From Prostheceraeus crozeri (Eukaryota > Platyhelminthes > Polycladida > Euryleptidae), in assembly GCA_907163375.1 (NCBI GenBank), contig CAJQUW010005239.1, positions 186,001 through 250,000 of the forward strand: a stretch of 64,000 bases of DNA, given 5' to 3'. Under the pieces are notes generated by a model. The model was not told the origin of the DNA, made no database searches, and saw only the letters and a program-made list of their open reading frames with translations. This document shows, one piece after another, positions 37,101-49,100 of the stretch (positions within the stretch are counted from its first letter, which is position 1; the number at the start of each line of letters is the position of its first letter). The position numbers and the translations under genes are program-made.

Positions 37101-40100
37101 ACCAATAATATCATGAAATAATTCGCCACTTTGCACTGTACAGGGTACAGCTTCTTTCAACAAACAAGATCGTTTTTATTGTCCTTGTCATGCCACTTGC
37201 TTTCGGATTCAATTATGATCATAATCTGATTTAGACTTAAAGGATGTATGAAATGAAAGCATCCGCTTATTCGAATGAATTTTTAAAATGCTGCTTGTTT
37301 GATGGTTTATATTAATGATAAATCTGTTAACGGTTCATCAAAATATCCGGTATTGGTTGACTTATCTGAATCACTTGATTGATTTACAGTAAACATCGGA
37401 GATATACTTTAAGCACATTTCTTAGTGGCGGAGAAACGGTGGTAGAGGGATGGGTTGCTAATCCTGGAACCGTGACGAGAAGCAAAAGTGTTATTCTGCT
37501 TTTGTTTAAGTTTCGATCTAAAAGTGTCTCAGATAATGCAAGCACACATCTAGCAGTTTAATATAATTGAATTTGATATGAAAATTGAATCGCTCTCGTA
37601 GTTGCATTTACTCTAGCAGAATCTCCTCAGATTGCTATCTTTCGATCCAAGTACAATGAAATCGGAAAGCCGGAGTGGGAAGTCAGGAAATTTTCAATTT
37701 TACGACTGGATGATTTTTTTCTTCATCTATGAATCAGATCATTTACTCAATTATTGAGAAAATGAATTTTGAAAAATACCAGTAGCCTATATGCTCAAGA
37801 ATCTGGGTAGGCTAATTATCACTTGCTTTAATGCATTCAGGATTGCAACATCCATTCAAATAATCGTGCGCAGATAACTGCTAAAGAGTTTAGATTGCTG
37901 GAGAAAACTATATACAGAACTGCATAGAATTAATTAAATAATTTCTATCTTCGCAGAAAACTATTCGAGTTTATTGAAACATACAAATAGATTTTTTCTC
38001 AATATGGATTTAGTCCTGCAAGGCTTATGATTATTTGCCAAGTGTTGTAACGTATCTAATTATATACAATCAATAAAAAATATATATTCAAATTATATAT
38101 TAATCACAATAAAGAGTTTAAACAAACTAAAGATAGTCAATGAAATTGCAAAAGAAACAAAAAACAGATTGAACAAAAAGAAAAAAAGCAGATCACAAAA
38201 TTCAGGTCAACCTAGCTCTGATAAAGGAGCCATCATTGAACAATTGCTTATTCAGAAACGGCTTTTAGTTCACCTAAACTCTTAATTGTGATTGACTATC
38301 TACTGATTTGCCCTCTTGTCATAATATGTAGTTGTCATGTCTTACCTCCTCCCCCTATTCGGAAATCCTAGATACGGTTCTTTATTAATCACACAATACT
38401 ATTTGTTGATAATCACTTTTCCCATTCCTAAAGAAAAAAGGTGTCAAATACCAGCATTCGCTGATCAGAGTAGATGAAGAGCCTAACTGTGGGTATCCAT
38501 AACACCAACACAGCTCATGCAATGCAAAGAAAAAGTGACATTGAAATTTAATTGTTTTCCTTCAAATTGCTATTTTAGAATCAATATAAGGAAGGGACTA
38601 ATCGTCATCAGTCACATGGTCAGGTGGCTGATCGAGGATGTGTTATAGCCAGTTAACCTCGTCTAAGCATATTCCGTACCTGTATTCGCAACTTTTTAGC
38701 AGATATGAATAACTTACTTTACCAGCGTTTGACTCTGTCGCCTATAATTTACAGGTGCTCCATGGAAAATATGAAAGTCCTCAATTATGCTTATTAAGAA
38801 TATAATTGATTGATCGGTTCACGATTAATCCATCGTAGTCAAAACAACTCATTACTTTTCTCATGCATTGATTTGATTGTACACCAAAAAATGTGCACCT
38901 ATGTTCCTTCGTTTAACTCATTGCTCGCATAATGCTTGCTACTCATTTGTTGGTCAACAAAGCACTTCAATTGTTATCTTAATGAATGTACGTATTCATG
39001 ATGTAGGCTGGCGCCTGTTGGTTTACCGATAGTCAAAATTTGCTCTCATCGTCAGATTTTGTATGATCATGTATGATGAGTTGATATCAAGAATGTGTGA
39101 CTTTGATATCATGATTTCGGATGCAGCAATCATTATCAGTATACCGATAAGAGTCAAGTTAACAACACAATTCAGTCTATAGAAGCAACATGCATGTGAC
39201 TCCAATACAAACAAATTTCATCAGTTTTCTCTTATGCAGAATTCAAAGATATAGACTACTTTTGATGATTTCAATGAAAAAATATATAGGGTCGATATAC
39301 AGGCTGTTTAAAAAATCATTCAATTTCATATAACTACATTGTATATCTATCTTTTGAATTTACACAGGCCTCGACAGCCGAGATAGCGAGCTTTGTTCAT
39401 CGCCTCACAAATGGTTCTGTAGCTCTTCATTCTGAAGCACAGAACACATCTTAAAATACGTCAATTTTTGAGCAAATTTTATTTACAGGTGTTTTATATG
39501 ACCTCCTCTGGAAGCACTGCAATCATCGAGACGATAGTCCAGCTCATGTCATACAGCAGTAAGCTTGTCATTTGTCACTGACGTCACTGCTTCAGTAATA
39601 CAGTCACTTGCAAATGTTTAGAGCCACCCACTCGAAAACAGCAATTTTGTTTGTAAGCGACGATGTGAGTCAGTAATCGTACCGACGCCGATGCAGGGAC
39701 TCTTTACCTATCTCATGGCAATAATTAGATATCTATGACATGCACTGAGCAAGTGCGTTCAGCATTTGAATTTGAATTTGAATTTCAAACGATCAAAGTT
39801 GATGGAGCTAAGTCTCATCATTTTCATAGTAGTCGGCGTTAGTCATGGGTAGGAAGAAGTCTATCTTGCCAACCACTCGCGCTCAAATCGTTGCATTGTC
39901 GAAAATTGGAATGAGCCAAAGAGAAATAGCAAGGAAAATGTCTATCAGTCGCCATGGTGTACAATGAGCAATTCAGAAACATGCCCGTTTTTCCACTTTC
40001 CATGATGCGAGAAGATCTGGACGACCACGGAAGACAACTACCCATGACATTCGCATCATAAAGCGATATGCGCAAAAATTTCCGACCTTGAGCCTGCCTA

Positions 40101-43100
40101 AGCTATCTGAAATGGTGAAAGAAAATGGAATCAACGTGAGTACGAGCACTTTGTCACGCCGTCTATCGAAAGAGCTAGGTTTGAAGAGCTACCGACCGGC
40201 TAAGAAGCCCAGACTTACTCCAGCAATGGCGAAGAAGAGGTACTATTTCGCAAAACGTCATCAACACTGGACCGAGTCCGACTGGAAGAAAGTAATGTGG
40301 AGTGATGAGACTATCGTACAACAGTTCGGGACTCGCTCGATGCAAGTTCGACGCCCACCAGGACAACGCTTCAACAGCCGCTACGTTGTCCCAACAGTGA
40401 AGCATTGTCCAAGCCAAATGGTATGGGGAGCCATCTCATCAAAAGGACGGGCATGCATATCGTTTCTCCCAAAAAATACGACAATGAATGGACAGCGGTA
40501 CCTGGAAGTCTTAAAAAGCAAGTTGGAGATGCACATGGACATACACAACACGAATATATTCATGCAGGACGGAGCACCATGTCACCGGTCGAAGATGGTC
40601 ACAAGTTGGCTACGATCAAAGGGAATTGACGTTCTCGAATGGCCTGGAAATTCTCCCGACTGCAATCCGATCGAGAATGTATGGAAGATACTCGAAGACA
40701 AAGTCGCAGCGAAGCATCCGACGACTGCAAATCTCATCCAGTGCATCAAGGAAGTGTGGTGTTCCGAAATCACCGAAGAATACTGCCAAGAACTGATAGC
40801 CTCCATGCCGAAGCGCATGGCAGCGATCATTGCTGCTAGGGGCTACTTTACTAAATATTAGCAGTCAAATGTGTTTTTGTCAGTTTTATATGTATTCAGA
40901 TGAAAATATATTCATTATTTGTAAATATAATAGCTCTAATTGTTGTTATCATTAAGTGGGATAAAATATACGCTTTTCTGGTGGGTGGCTCTAAACTTTT
41001 GCAAGTGACTGTACAATAACGCAATACTGCTTGTTTTTGTAAGTGGAGGCGAGTAAACCTTATCACTCTCACTACCCTAAAGAAAAAAATGTCAACTGTT
41101 AGGTCTGTGATCTGGAGGCCATTTATGCAATGCTAGATCTGAAGATGACCGATCCATCGTTGAGGTAGCTCGCTATACATTAAACATTTGTCGGACTTCA
41201 CCATACCAGTGTGTAGACCAAACATCCTGTTGAAAGATGGAATCTTCGAATCGGCCTTAACCTGAAGGAGAAGTCAGTTTTGTAGCATTTTCAGACATGT
41301 GGTACCGGTGATCACGACTTCATCGAAGAAATATAGTCCATATACCTATTCACAGGAAACACCGCAGAACACGCTGATGTTCTGTGAATCTCTTTGAAGT
41401 TCCATTACTTCATGTGCAATATACATATCGATGTTTCAATCCTCATGTTGTGACGGTTCACTTTTCCGCTGGTTTAAACTTGAAATTAGACAATTATATA
41501 GAACTTCTTGAATTAATGATAATTTTATCTACAATGAATTATGGGTTATCTTTTTTTCAAGGAAAATCAAAACTCTCAAAACTGACAGGAAGTCACACTA
41601 GACTTTTATGCCACAAATTCTCATTAATAAATTCAACTTTTGATGTATTTTGGTTGCATTGCATGTTTCAGTAATCAATTATTGAAAGAAGGGGTTATTA
41701 AGAAGATAAAAGGGCGATTGCGGAGAGGGAAGGGAGTTCGGAATTCCGCAATCGGCGTCATCTCTACGAATTTATTATGTTACTAATCTCATTATTTCTA
41801 TTATATCATTATGGATGTAATCCTGAATCATCATCATTGCACTTACTACAGAAATTCATGCAGGTATTTTTAAATCTAATCATTTCGGCAAAATTTTATT
41901 GATCACATTAATCAAGGAAAACGATTCTTCAGTTTAAACTTCAATGACAGAATCTTCATCATAGGGCCTTAGCTTGTTCACCTGTTCGGACGAAAGTTCT
42001 CACAACTAAATAGATTGCATTCGTCAATTATAGATATACTATTGATGAAAAGTGGGTGATCAGTATCCTAAAATAGATTGATATATATTTCAATGCAGAA
42101 GTCTCTAACACACTTGGGTAGGATACGAGTGCGCTCCTCGACTCTATTTTAACATTGCATCGTTTTGCTTTACACTCCCTCCGCGCCTGCTCAACGCGCG
42201 ATAATTCTTCAAAATGTTAATGAAAGGGGGGTCTAGTAGTATGTTAATCCGAATCTTCCAATCCACATGATGACTTGCCAAGCGATCAAGAGAAAAGATA
42301 ACATGACTGAAAACTAAAATCGCCGATACCTATTTGAAAAGGAGTAAGCCTTCTCTTAATAGTTGGGTTCTAGCGATGACAAGGCTTACTGGTGGGAAAT
42401 GGGTCAGTGTGTTTAGACTCAATATGACATGGGACGGTTATTGTAAAAAAGATTGAATTTTCGGACGAATTTCTAGGTGTAGTCGTTTGTTGGTGATTAG
42501 CGACAATGACAGTTAATGCTACTAGCACTTTAATAAGAGAACCATTTCTGTATCAGAAATGAAATAGAAATCTTTATTCCCATCAGCAATGGTAATTTTT
42601 ACTGTTATGGCTCGTTATCAGCTTTATCTTTTCTGAAAATAACTTGCTACGTAATTTGCTCGGCAATTCGGTCTGCTTTCTTTCATGCTTGGTCCGATGG
42701 CGATTGTTCTGAGGATTTGCTCACAATATTGCTCGATATATCAATAATAGATGTTTTCATTGCAATTGATGATGTGCAATTTTTTTCTCGAGATGCAAAT
42801 GGGACGGGAAATTTCGTCCCATCAGACAGTTTGGCTATAGAGTAATCGACATCTGGTTCCTCCAGGCATAGTGGACTCGATTGTGGGGAAAAATAGGGAG
42901 TTAAGTACAGGAGTTAAACGGGAAGTTCAAGTCAGATTGCTTAATTGTCAGGTGATCTTTTTTGATCAAAATTTTTATTTTGGTTATTTTTTACCCTTTC
43001 GTTACTTAATTAGTTAATGTCAATGACGAAATATTCATCAGGGATTTCAACGGCGTTCAATACTAGACATGGATACATTATACAGTATAAGTAACGTACT

Positions 43101-46100
43101 CATATTATTTTTAGTAGCAGAGCATTCGCCAATGGCGAATATTCTGTCCGTACTTGTTTTGCTGAGTTCCAGATATTTTTCCCTCACATAATATGAAATG
43201 GGTTTGATACTATCGAAATTTTGTAAACCGTATTATTGCTGATCAAACACAATTAATAACTTACTAAAAATTAAGTCTGTTTTTAATAAGTTTTATAAAT
43301 AATCGACAACAGTTTCTTTATACTTAAAATGACTTATCATCATGAATGATCAATGATGTAATAGATGGCTTTCGGTTTTTAACATAATTCTACAATGCGT
43401 ATAAATTTTAGGATTGTGGAGCCTAGTAGGGTATACAGGAATGTATTGATGAATTGAGTTGAACATTCATTCCATGAAATCAATTTATAAAATCATGATC
43501 AATTAATCACATTCATCAATCATGTTATCTTTGTTTGATCCTTTTAGATTAAACAACTAAACGATGAAATCACGAAGTTGAAAGAAAACCTGAACGCTAC
43601 CAAGGCAAAAGTCGAGGAATTGAAGCACGGTAGTAAGTTGTTAATTCAAAAGTTTTCAATATTTTTTCTATCAGGTTTTGTAAAACAGGTTGTATTCGGC
43701 CATGCCACAGAGTCTTGTATAGAAATGTGTATTTACATGAAATTGACAACGCAAAAATGATGAATAACGTCATTTTTCACATAGTCATAGAATATTTACA
43801 ATGTACTTGTCTGCATTTCACGTTTGTATGCTAAGATGTAAGCAGAGACCATCAATTCTCCAATCAGATTTCCTTGTCACAAGTTTAATCTGATGGCGAT
43901 TTCTTCGTTTTAAATTTACATAGTTCGATATCACTTAGCTAGCTTAAATCATTGCATTTACCTATCGCAATTTGAGTCTTAAAATCTTAATGCTCTATCA
44001 TATGATTTTAAGACCTGAAGACTCAAATTACTTTTTCAGATATATCTGAAAATATGTATTGGAAATTAGGATGCGTTACTACTTTTGAAAGTTGTAGTGC
44101 GGTTGCGTGTACAGGATGATATATTGTGCAAAATAATGTTTTTCGAAAATTCAATCAAATAGTTCAAGGAATTTCACAATACTAAGTGGTGTCAATAGCT
44201 AATGAAATTAAAAAATTGAACAGATGCTGTAGAATTTCATGTGACGAGATTGATAAAACATGCATTTAAATTTCATGTTTTCAAATTAATACTGCACATA
44301 GCTGTGTGTCATTCTCTGAGATTGATAGGCCATTTTAGTTTCATTTATTTTTGGTTGTGGAGGAGCTTTTATGTAAGCATTTCGAGCTTTCCTATTGCCT
44401 ATATGGATCAAGTCAGTGATCAGTTAAGGAGGGGGAAGTCCTGATATGCCGTAGCACTCTTGATATCTAAGCCGCTGGTATATAGGCTGGTTATGGTCTC
44501 TCTTTCAGTGATTAGGCCCTATTTCCGAGCCTTGTCAAATGACTGTCCTGCTGGTTTTTTCTTTTGTTTGGCTTCTGCTACTACTCTCCTATGAATATAA
44601 TGGTGTCTATCCTGAATGAAGATTTTCGAAGCCTAATTCATTTCAAATATCATGCTTATACAGGAGAGCCGAATATTGTTTAGATGTTGACACCACATCT
44701 GATGACTCGCCTTGTCGCTTGTGATGCCTGTGATGTTTGACATAGACATGACACAACTAAGTTCAAATAGACGCCACCACCCTATCTTCACTACCACAAT
44801 TCGTCAGAACGATGCCTTCAATGCAGAACAATGAGGCATGACATGGACTTTCAACAGCCCTTGTTTTGCACCGTCTGTCTGGCCGTGTGGATAAAGCACT
44901 TGCTGCTGTATGACTTGTATTAGAATCCTGGTCAGACAGACGAGTCGCGGTCGGGAAGAAAGAGTGCTGGCGTCCAATGTCATATCTATGTCAATCATCA
45001 TAAACCTAGCAACAGCTGTCCGGTGAACTTCCAAAACTATGATGTCTTACTTAACACCTCCACTCAACATTGCAACATTTATATACTTCGACACACGCAA
45101 CATATTTCACACGTTGTTTTTAATACCATCGTGGTAGCCGGCACGTTTGGGAAAGCGGCTGTGTGATATGCATGTAGTTATGTTCATGAAACAAAATACA
45201 CAATGAATGAATTGCATTAGCTGTCATGACATTACTTTCTCGTTTTATGTTCATTGTCCATTCTTCGAAAGATTGGAAGAGCTTTTTCAATAGATTGTCT
45301 CCACAAGTCACGGTTTTTCTTTAATACTGAGCTCCTTGATATCAGCGACTACTGTTTTGAACCACGTCTTCTTTTTTTCCGCCGTTCCTTGTTGGCATCG
45401 GCGAGCTTACGACATAAGCCTTCTTGAACCAATCATCTGACTTTGGGAGAATATCTCTTCTTCATCGAATCTATTTCGAGGTTCGCGAAAGTGAAGTATG
45501 GCGAAGCAGTCGGCGCGTTGAGAGATATTGCTCATACACCCTCTTGAAAATGGCTTCAATGTCAGGCATGATCCCAAATCGCTCCTCACAGATGCTGACC
45601 TAATTCCTATTATCTTCCCAAAACTCACTAGTGGAGAGTTCACAATAAAGCTGCCGTAGATATGAAACTAGGATCCAGTCAATGGGTATCTCGTCAATGC
45701 CAGAGGATGTCATTAAACAAATGACAGATGCATTGATGACTTTCGCAGATGCCATTATCGATTTTGCTAGAACTCCCTACGAACAGGACTTTTTGTTTCG
45801 AGCACATTGATGGATGGGTGCAGTTAGATTTCGCTTTCATCAGTGCCTAACCGCAACCTGAATCGGTCTGGTACTTTACAGGTTGATGGAATAAAGTTAT
45901 TTGTGCTATCCCTCCACTCCATTCACTCACAATCACTGTGTCCAACACAATCTCGGAAACAAACACCAATTGGATCCTCCTGTCCTTCTTTTAACCATGT
46001 TTATCTTTTGTTTAGAATTGTCTTCTGTTTAGTGACCTGCGGGTATTAGTCCGGCAGCCAGAACGAGTTTCTGCAGGGAACGAGGCCGAAAGTGAGACTT

Positions 46101-49100
46101 TCACAGAATGATGTACACCGCATGCGTACTACGAATCTGCACGTCTGCCGAGGTCTAGTGAGTTCCTCTTCTTGTCAGACAAGATCAAAGAAAAACACAT
46201 GTAAATCCAATGGGACGCAGATTGCAGTTTTTGGCTAAAATGAAATTTTGTATGTTTTCTCTGATTAAACGAAAAGTACTAAGCCCAGAGTCATAATTTT
46301 TGGCATGGAATGTCTTCAGGTCATTTCCTATGATATGCATGTGCTTTTATCATGCATCTAATCGGCAATGTATGTAAGAATGAGGTTGAATGTGGATAAA
46401 GTTGCTCAAAATGTTTGTGTTTGCCGACATTAAGAGGCTTGCCAAATCCAGATGCGTTTAGCTATATAGACAGGGGTGTATGAAAATGAAAGGAAATGAC
46501 CTGAAGACATTCCATGCCAAAAATTATGACTCTGGGCTTAGTACTTTTCGTTTAATCAGAGAAAACACGCAAAATTTCATTTTAGCCAAAAACTACAATC
46601 TCCGTCCCATTGGATTTACATGTGTTTTTCTTTGATCTTGTCTGACAAGAAGAGGAACTCACTAGGACTCGGCAGACGTGCAGATTCGTAGTACGCATGC
46701 GGTGTACATCATTCTGTGAAAGTCTCACTTTCGGCCTCGTTCCCTGCAGAAACTCGTTCTGGCTGCCGGACTATATAGCCTACTTTTGTCTCATTCATGA
46801 GACGGACTACTTCGAGTAAAGTCAAAGTGGAATTCAAATCAATCACCGTCGGTTCACTTGACGCCTTTTTGTCGTGGGTCTATTGTGATACATCAACTGA
46901 TATCTATGTATTGATAATGAAAGCCTTAATAGAAATCAACCTTAAATGACTCACTCAGCGGCACAGCTGCTACAGCTACTAGTATTTATTACTAGTATTC
47001 ACATTGATATAATTGCATAGGTCTGAAGTTTGATGTGACTGTTCGAGGTGAGTTATGACTTCACATCATTGCGACTAATAACTAAAAGAGGCAGAGATCA
47101 TAAATCTTTTATCAGTTGTATAGATTATTCTTATATTTTCTTATTCTATTATCTTATTATATTTATTTACATCTTATTTCATTACATTTATATTTTCTTT
47201 GCTATTGGAGTATCGACGATATGGAATACTTGCCTAAAAGGCATTAAAGCAGAAAGTACTTTAATCAGTTAGTAATGCATTTTGATCTTTTGTGTTGGTC
47301 AGTAAATGAAGAAGTGAGTAAATTATGTCAGTAATTGTTTTGAGTCAATAAATGAAGTGAATCAGAAAGCAGTGATCTAATGATGATCGCTTCAGATGAC
47401 CGAAGTATAAATTGGGTATTATTGTAAGTATCAAAAATATTTTTTGCCTTGAATAAAATAGTTATTGCAATATGACTTTTGATATTTCTATAAACAGATG
47501 CATGCAGATATGCACGCGTAGTCTGCTCACCGGTACGGGTACGCACGGGTAAGCTTCTTACGGATATGGGCGGACACGGGTACCGAAAAGCGCTCTACCG
47601 CAGGTCACTTTTCTGTCCTTCTCTATACTAAAATTTTCAGCCCGCCCATTCTTTAGCTTCTCAAACAGCACTACGAGTCTCCTTTTATCGGAGATGGTCA
47701 TAATCTTTTGCCGTTTTTGTCCAAGCTTTGATATAGACTTTTCTTCTCAACTAGATGCTAGACTTCTTCGTACCACCACCATGCTAGTTTGTGCATCGGA
47801 AGACCTCTCCTGGTTAATCCCATTGACGTGGCTTGATTAAAGGCGGTCGTACTCGTCTTTCACAGTTTTGAAATAAGATTTTAAGTTTTGAATGACTCAG
47901 TAGGGTCCAGAATTCCGTTGTGGAGACACCTGTTGATTCAAAGAGCCTTTTGAATTTCACTTGAGAGTGACTATGGATTTTATGGTCGAAACATATTGTT
48001 AAATAAAAACATAATATAACTACAACTTAATTGGGCTTTCCCAAATTTTTTAATCTATTATGGCTTTGTGTCTTGGCTGGAGAATGAATGAGTAAAGTAT
48101 CAGTTTAGAATGCCGGACTTGCCAAGAGCATTAAGTGGTTTCAGTATGATTAACATGAAGTCAAAGAGATGTTGATTGAGATTTGTTATAACACTACGTA
48201 GAAGGCGGACATTCGTAGAGTCGTGATGTCCGAATGCTTTCTCTCTGTCTCCATTTGCGATTTCGTTGAATGAAATCAAATGCCTCAATTGTCAGCAACA
48301 GTGAAACGATGTACAAACTCACATTCTAAATAGAGAGAGCTGAACACTACACCACAACAACCATCAGTATCTGTTCAATCGATTAATATCAACAAAATAA
48401 CAATTGGAAGAGAAAATAGTAATCGGACATATCAGAAAAGTCCGTTTATCCCTATCAATCTCCGTTTTCTACACCGTTCATGCTTGAACTGAAACAACCT
48501 CCAAACAGTTTGAAGCAAATCGTCCGACAACCAGAACGCCAAAAATGTGACTTCATCGAATGATGCACTCCCCACGAACGATTCTGTGCGTCTTCCGAGT
48601 TCCATCCGTTTCATCCTCTTGTCAGACAAGATAAAAAAAAATACATGTACATCCAGGGAAGCAAACTGTTTTCAGCAAAAATGAGATTTTTTATGATTTC
48701 TCTAATTAAGTGACAAGTGTTAATAGTCCAGAACGAGTTTCTGCAGGGAACGAGGCCAAAAATGAGACTTTTACAGAATGATGTACACCCTATGCTTACT
48801 ATGAATCTGCACGTCTGCCGAGTTCTAGTGATTTCCCCTTCCTGTTAGACAGGATCAGGGAAAAATACATGTAAATCCAATGGGACGCAGATTGCAGTTT
48901 TTGACTAAAATGAAATTTTCTATGTTTTTTCTGATTAAACGAAAAGTACTAAGCCCAGAGTCATAATTTTTGACATGGAATGTCTTCAGGTCATTTCCTT
49001 GTCTATCCCCATGTCTACAAAGCCGAACACATTTAGATTTGGCGAGCCTCTTAATATTGGCCAACAAAAGATTTTGAGCAAATTTATCTACATTCAACCA

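Larger units (their letters stand above)
39298..41472 (-). mobile_element. Old mariner-type (IS630/mariner superfamily) transposon remnant
   Basis: Fragments of one transposase lie on the - strand on both sides of an inserted Tc1-type element. To the right are SGKVNRHNMRI (about 41437-41472), DSQNISVFCGVSCE, VYGLYFFDE, TGTTCLKMLQN, LPQRWIGHL and a degraded WPP-DL-DIFF segment near 41060-41130. To the left are HELDYRLDDCSASRGGHIKH (about 39485-39550), as at the C-terminus of such enzymes. A TACAGGCTGTTTAAAAAATC end at 39298 looks like its terminal repeat. Several stops and frameshifts are present; it predates the Tc1 insertion. Confidence 0.78.
32765..43547. other. Intron 7 of the shootin-1-like gene (10.8 kb)
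   Basis: Contains a hAT element (33056-34108), a LINE 3' end (35690-36164) and a mariner-type remnant with a nested Tc1-type transposon (39298-41472). The stretches 34.1-35.7 kb, 36.2-39.3 kb and 41.5-43.5 kb show only AT-rich sequence and small open frames that I cannot support as genes. Confidence 0.6.

Noticed and set aside
43968-44035. Short hairpin AATTTGAGTCTT ... AAGACTCAAATT
   Set aside because: Only about 20 base pairs with an interrupted stem, single copy, and no sign of a microRNA precursor or transposon tip beyond that.
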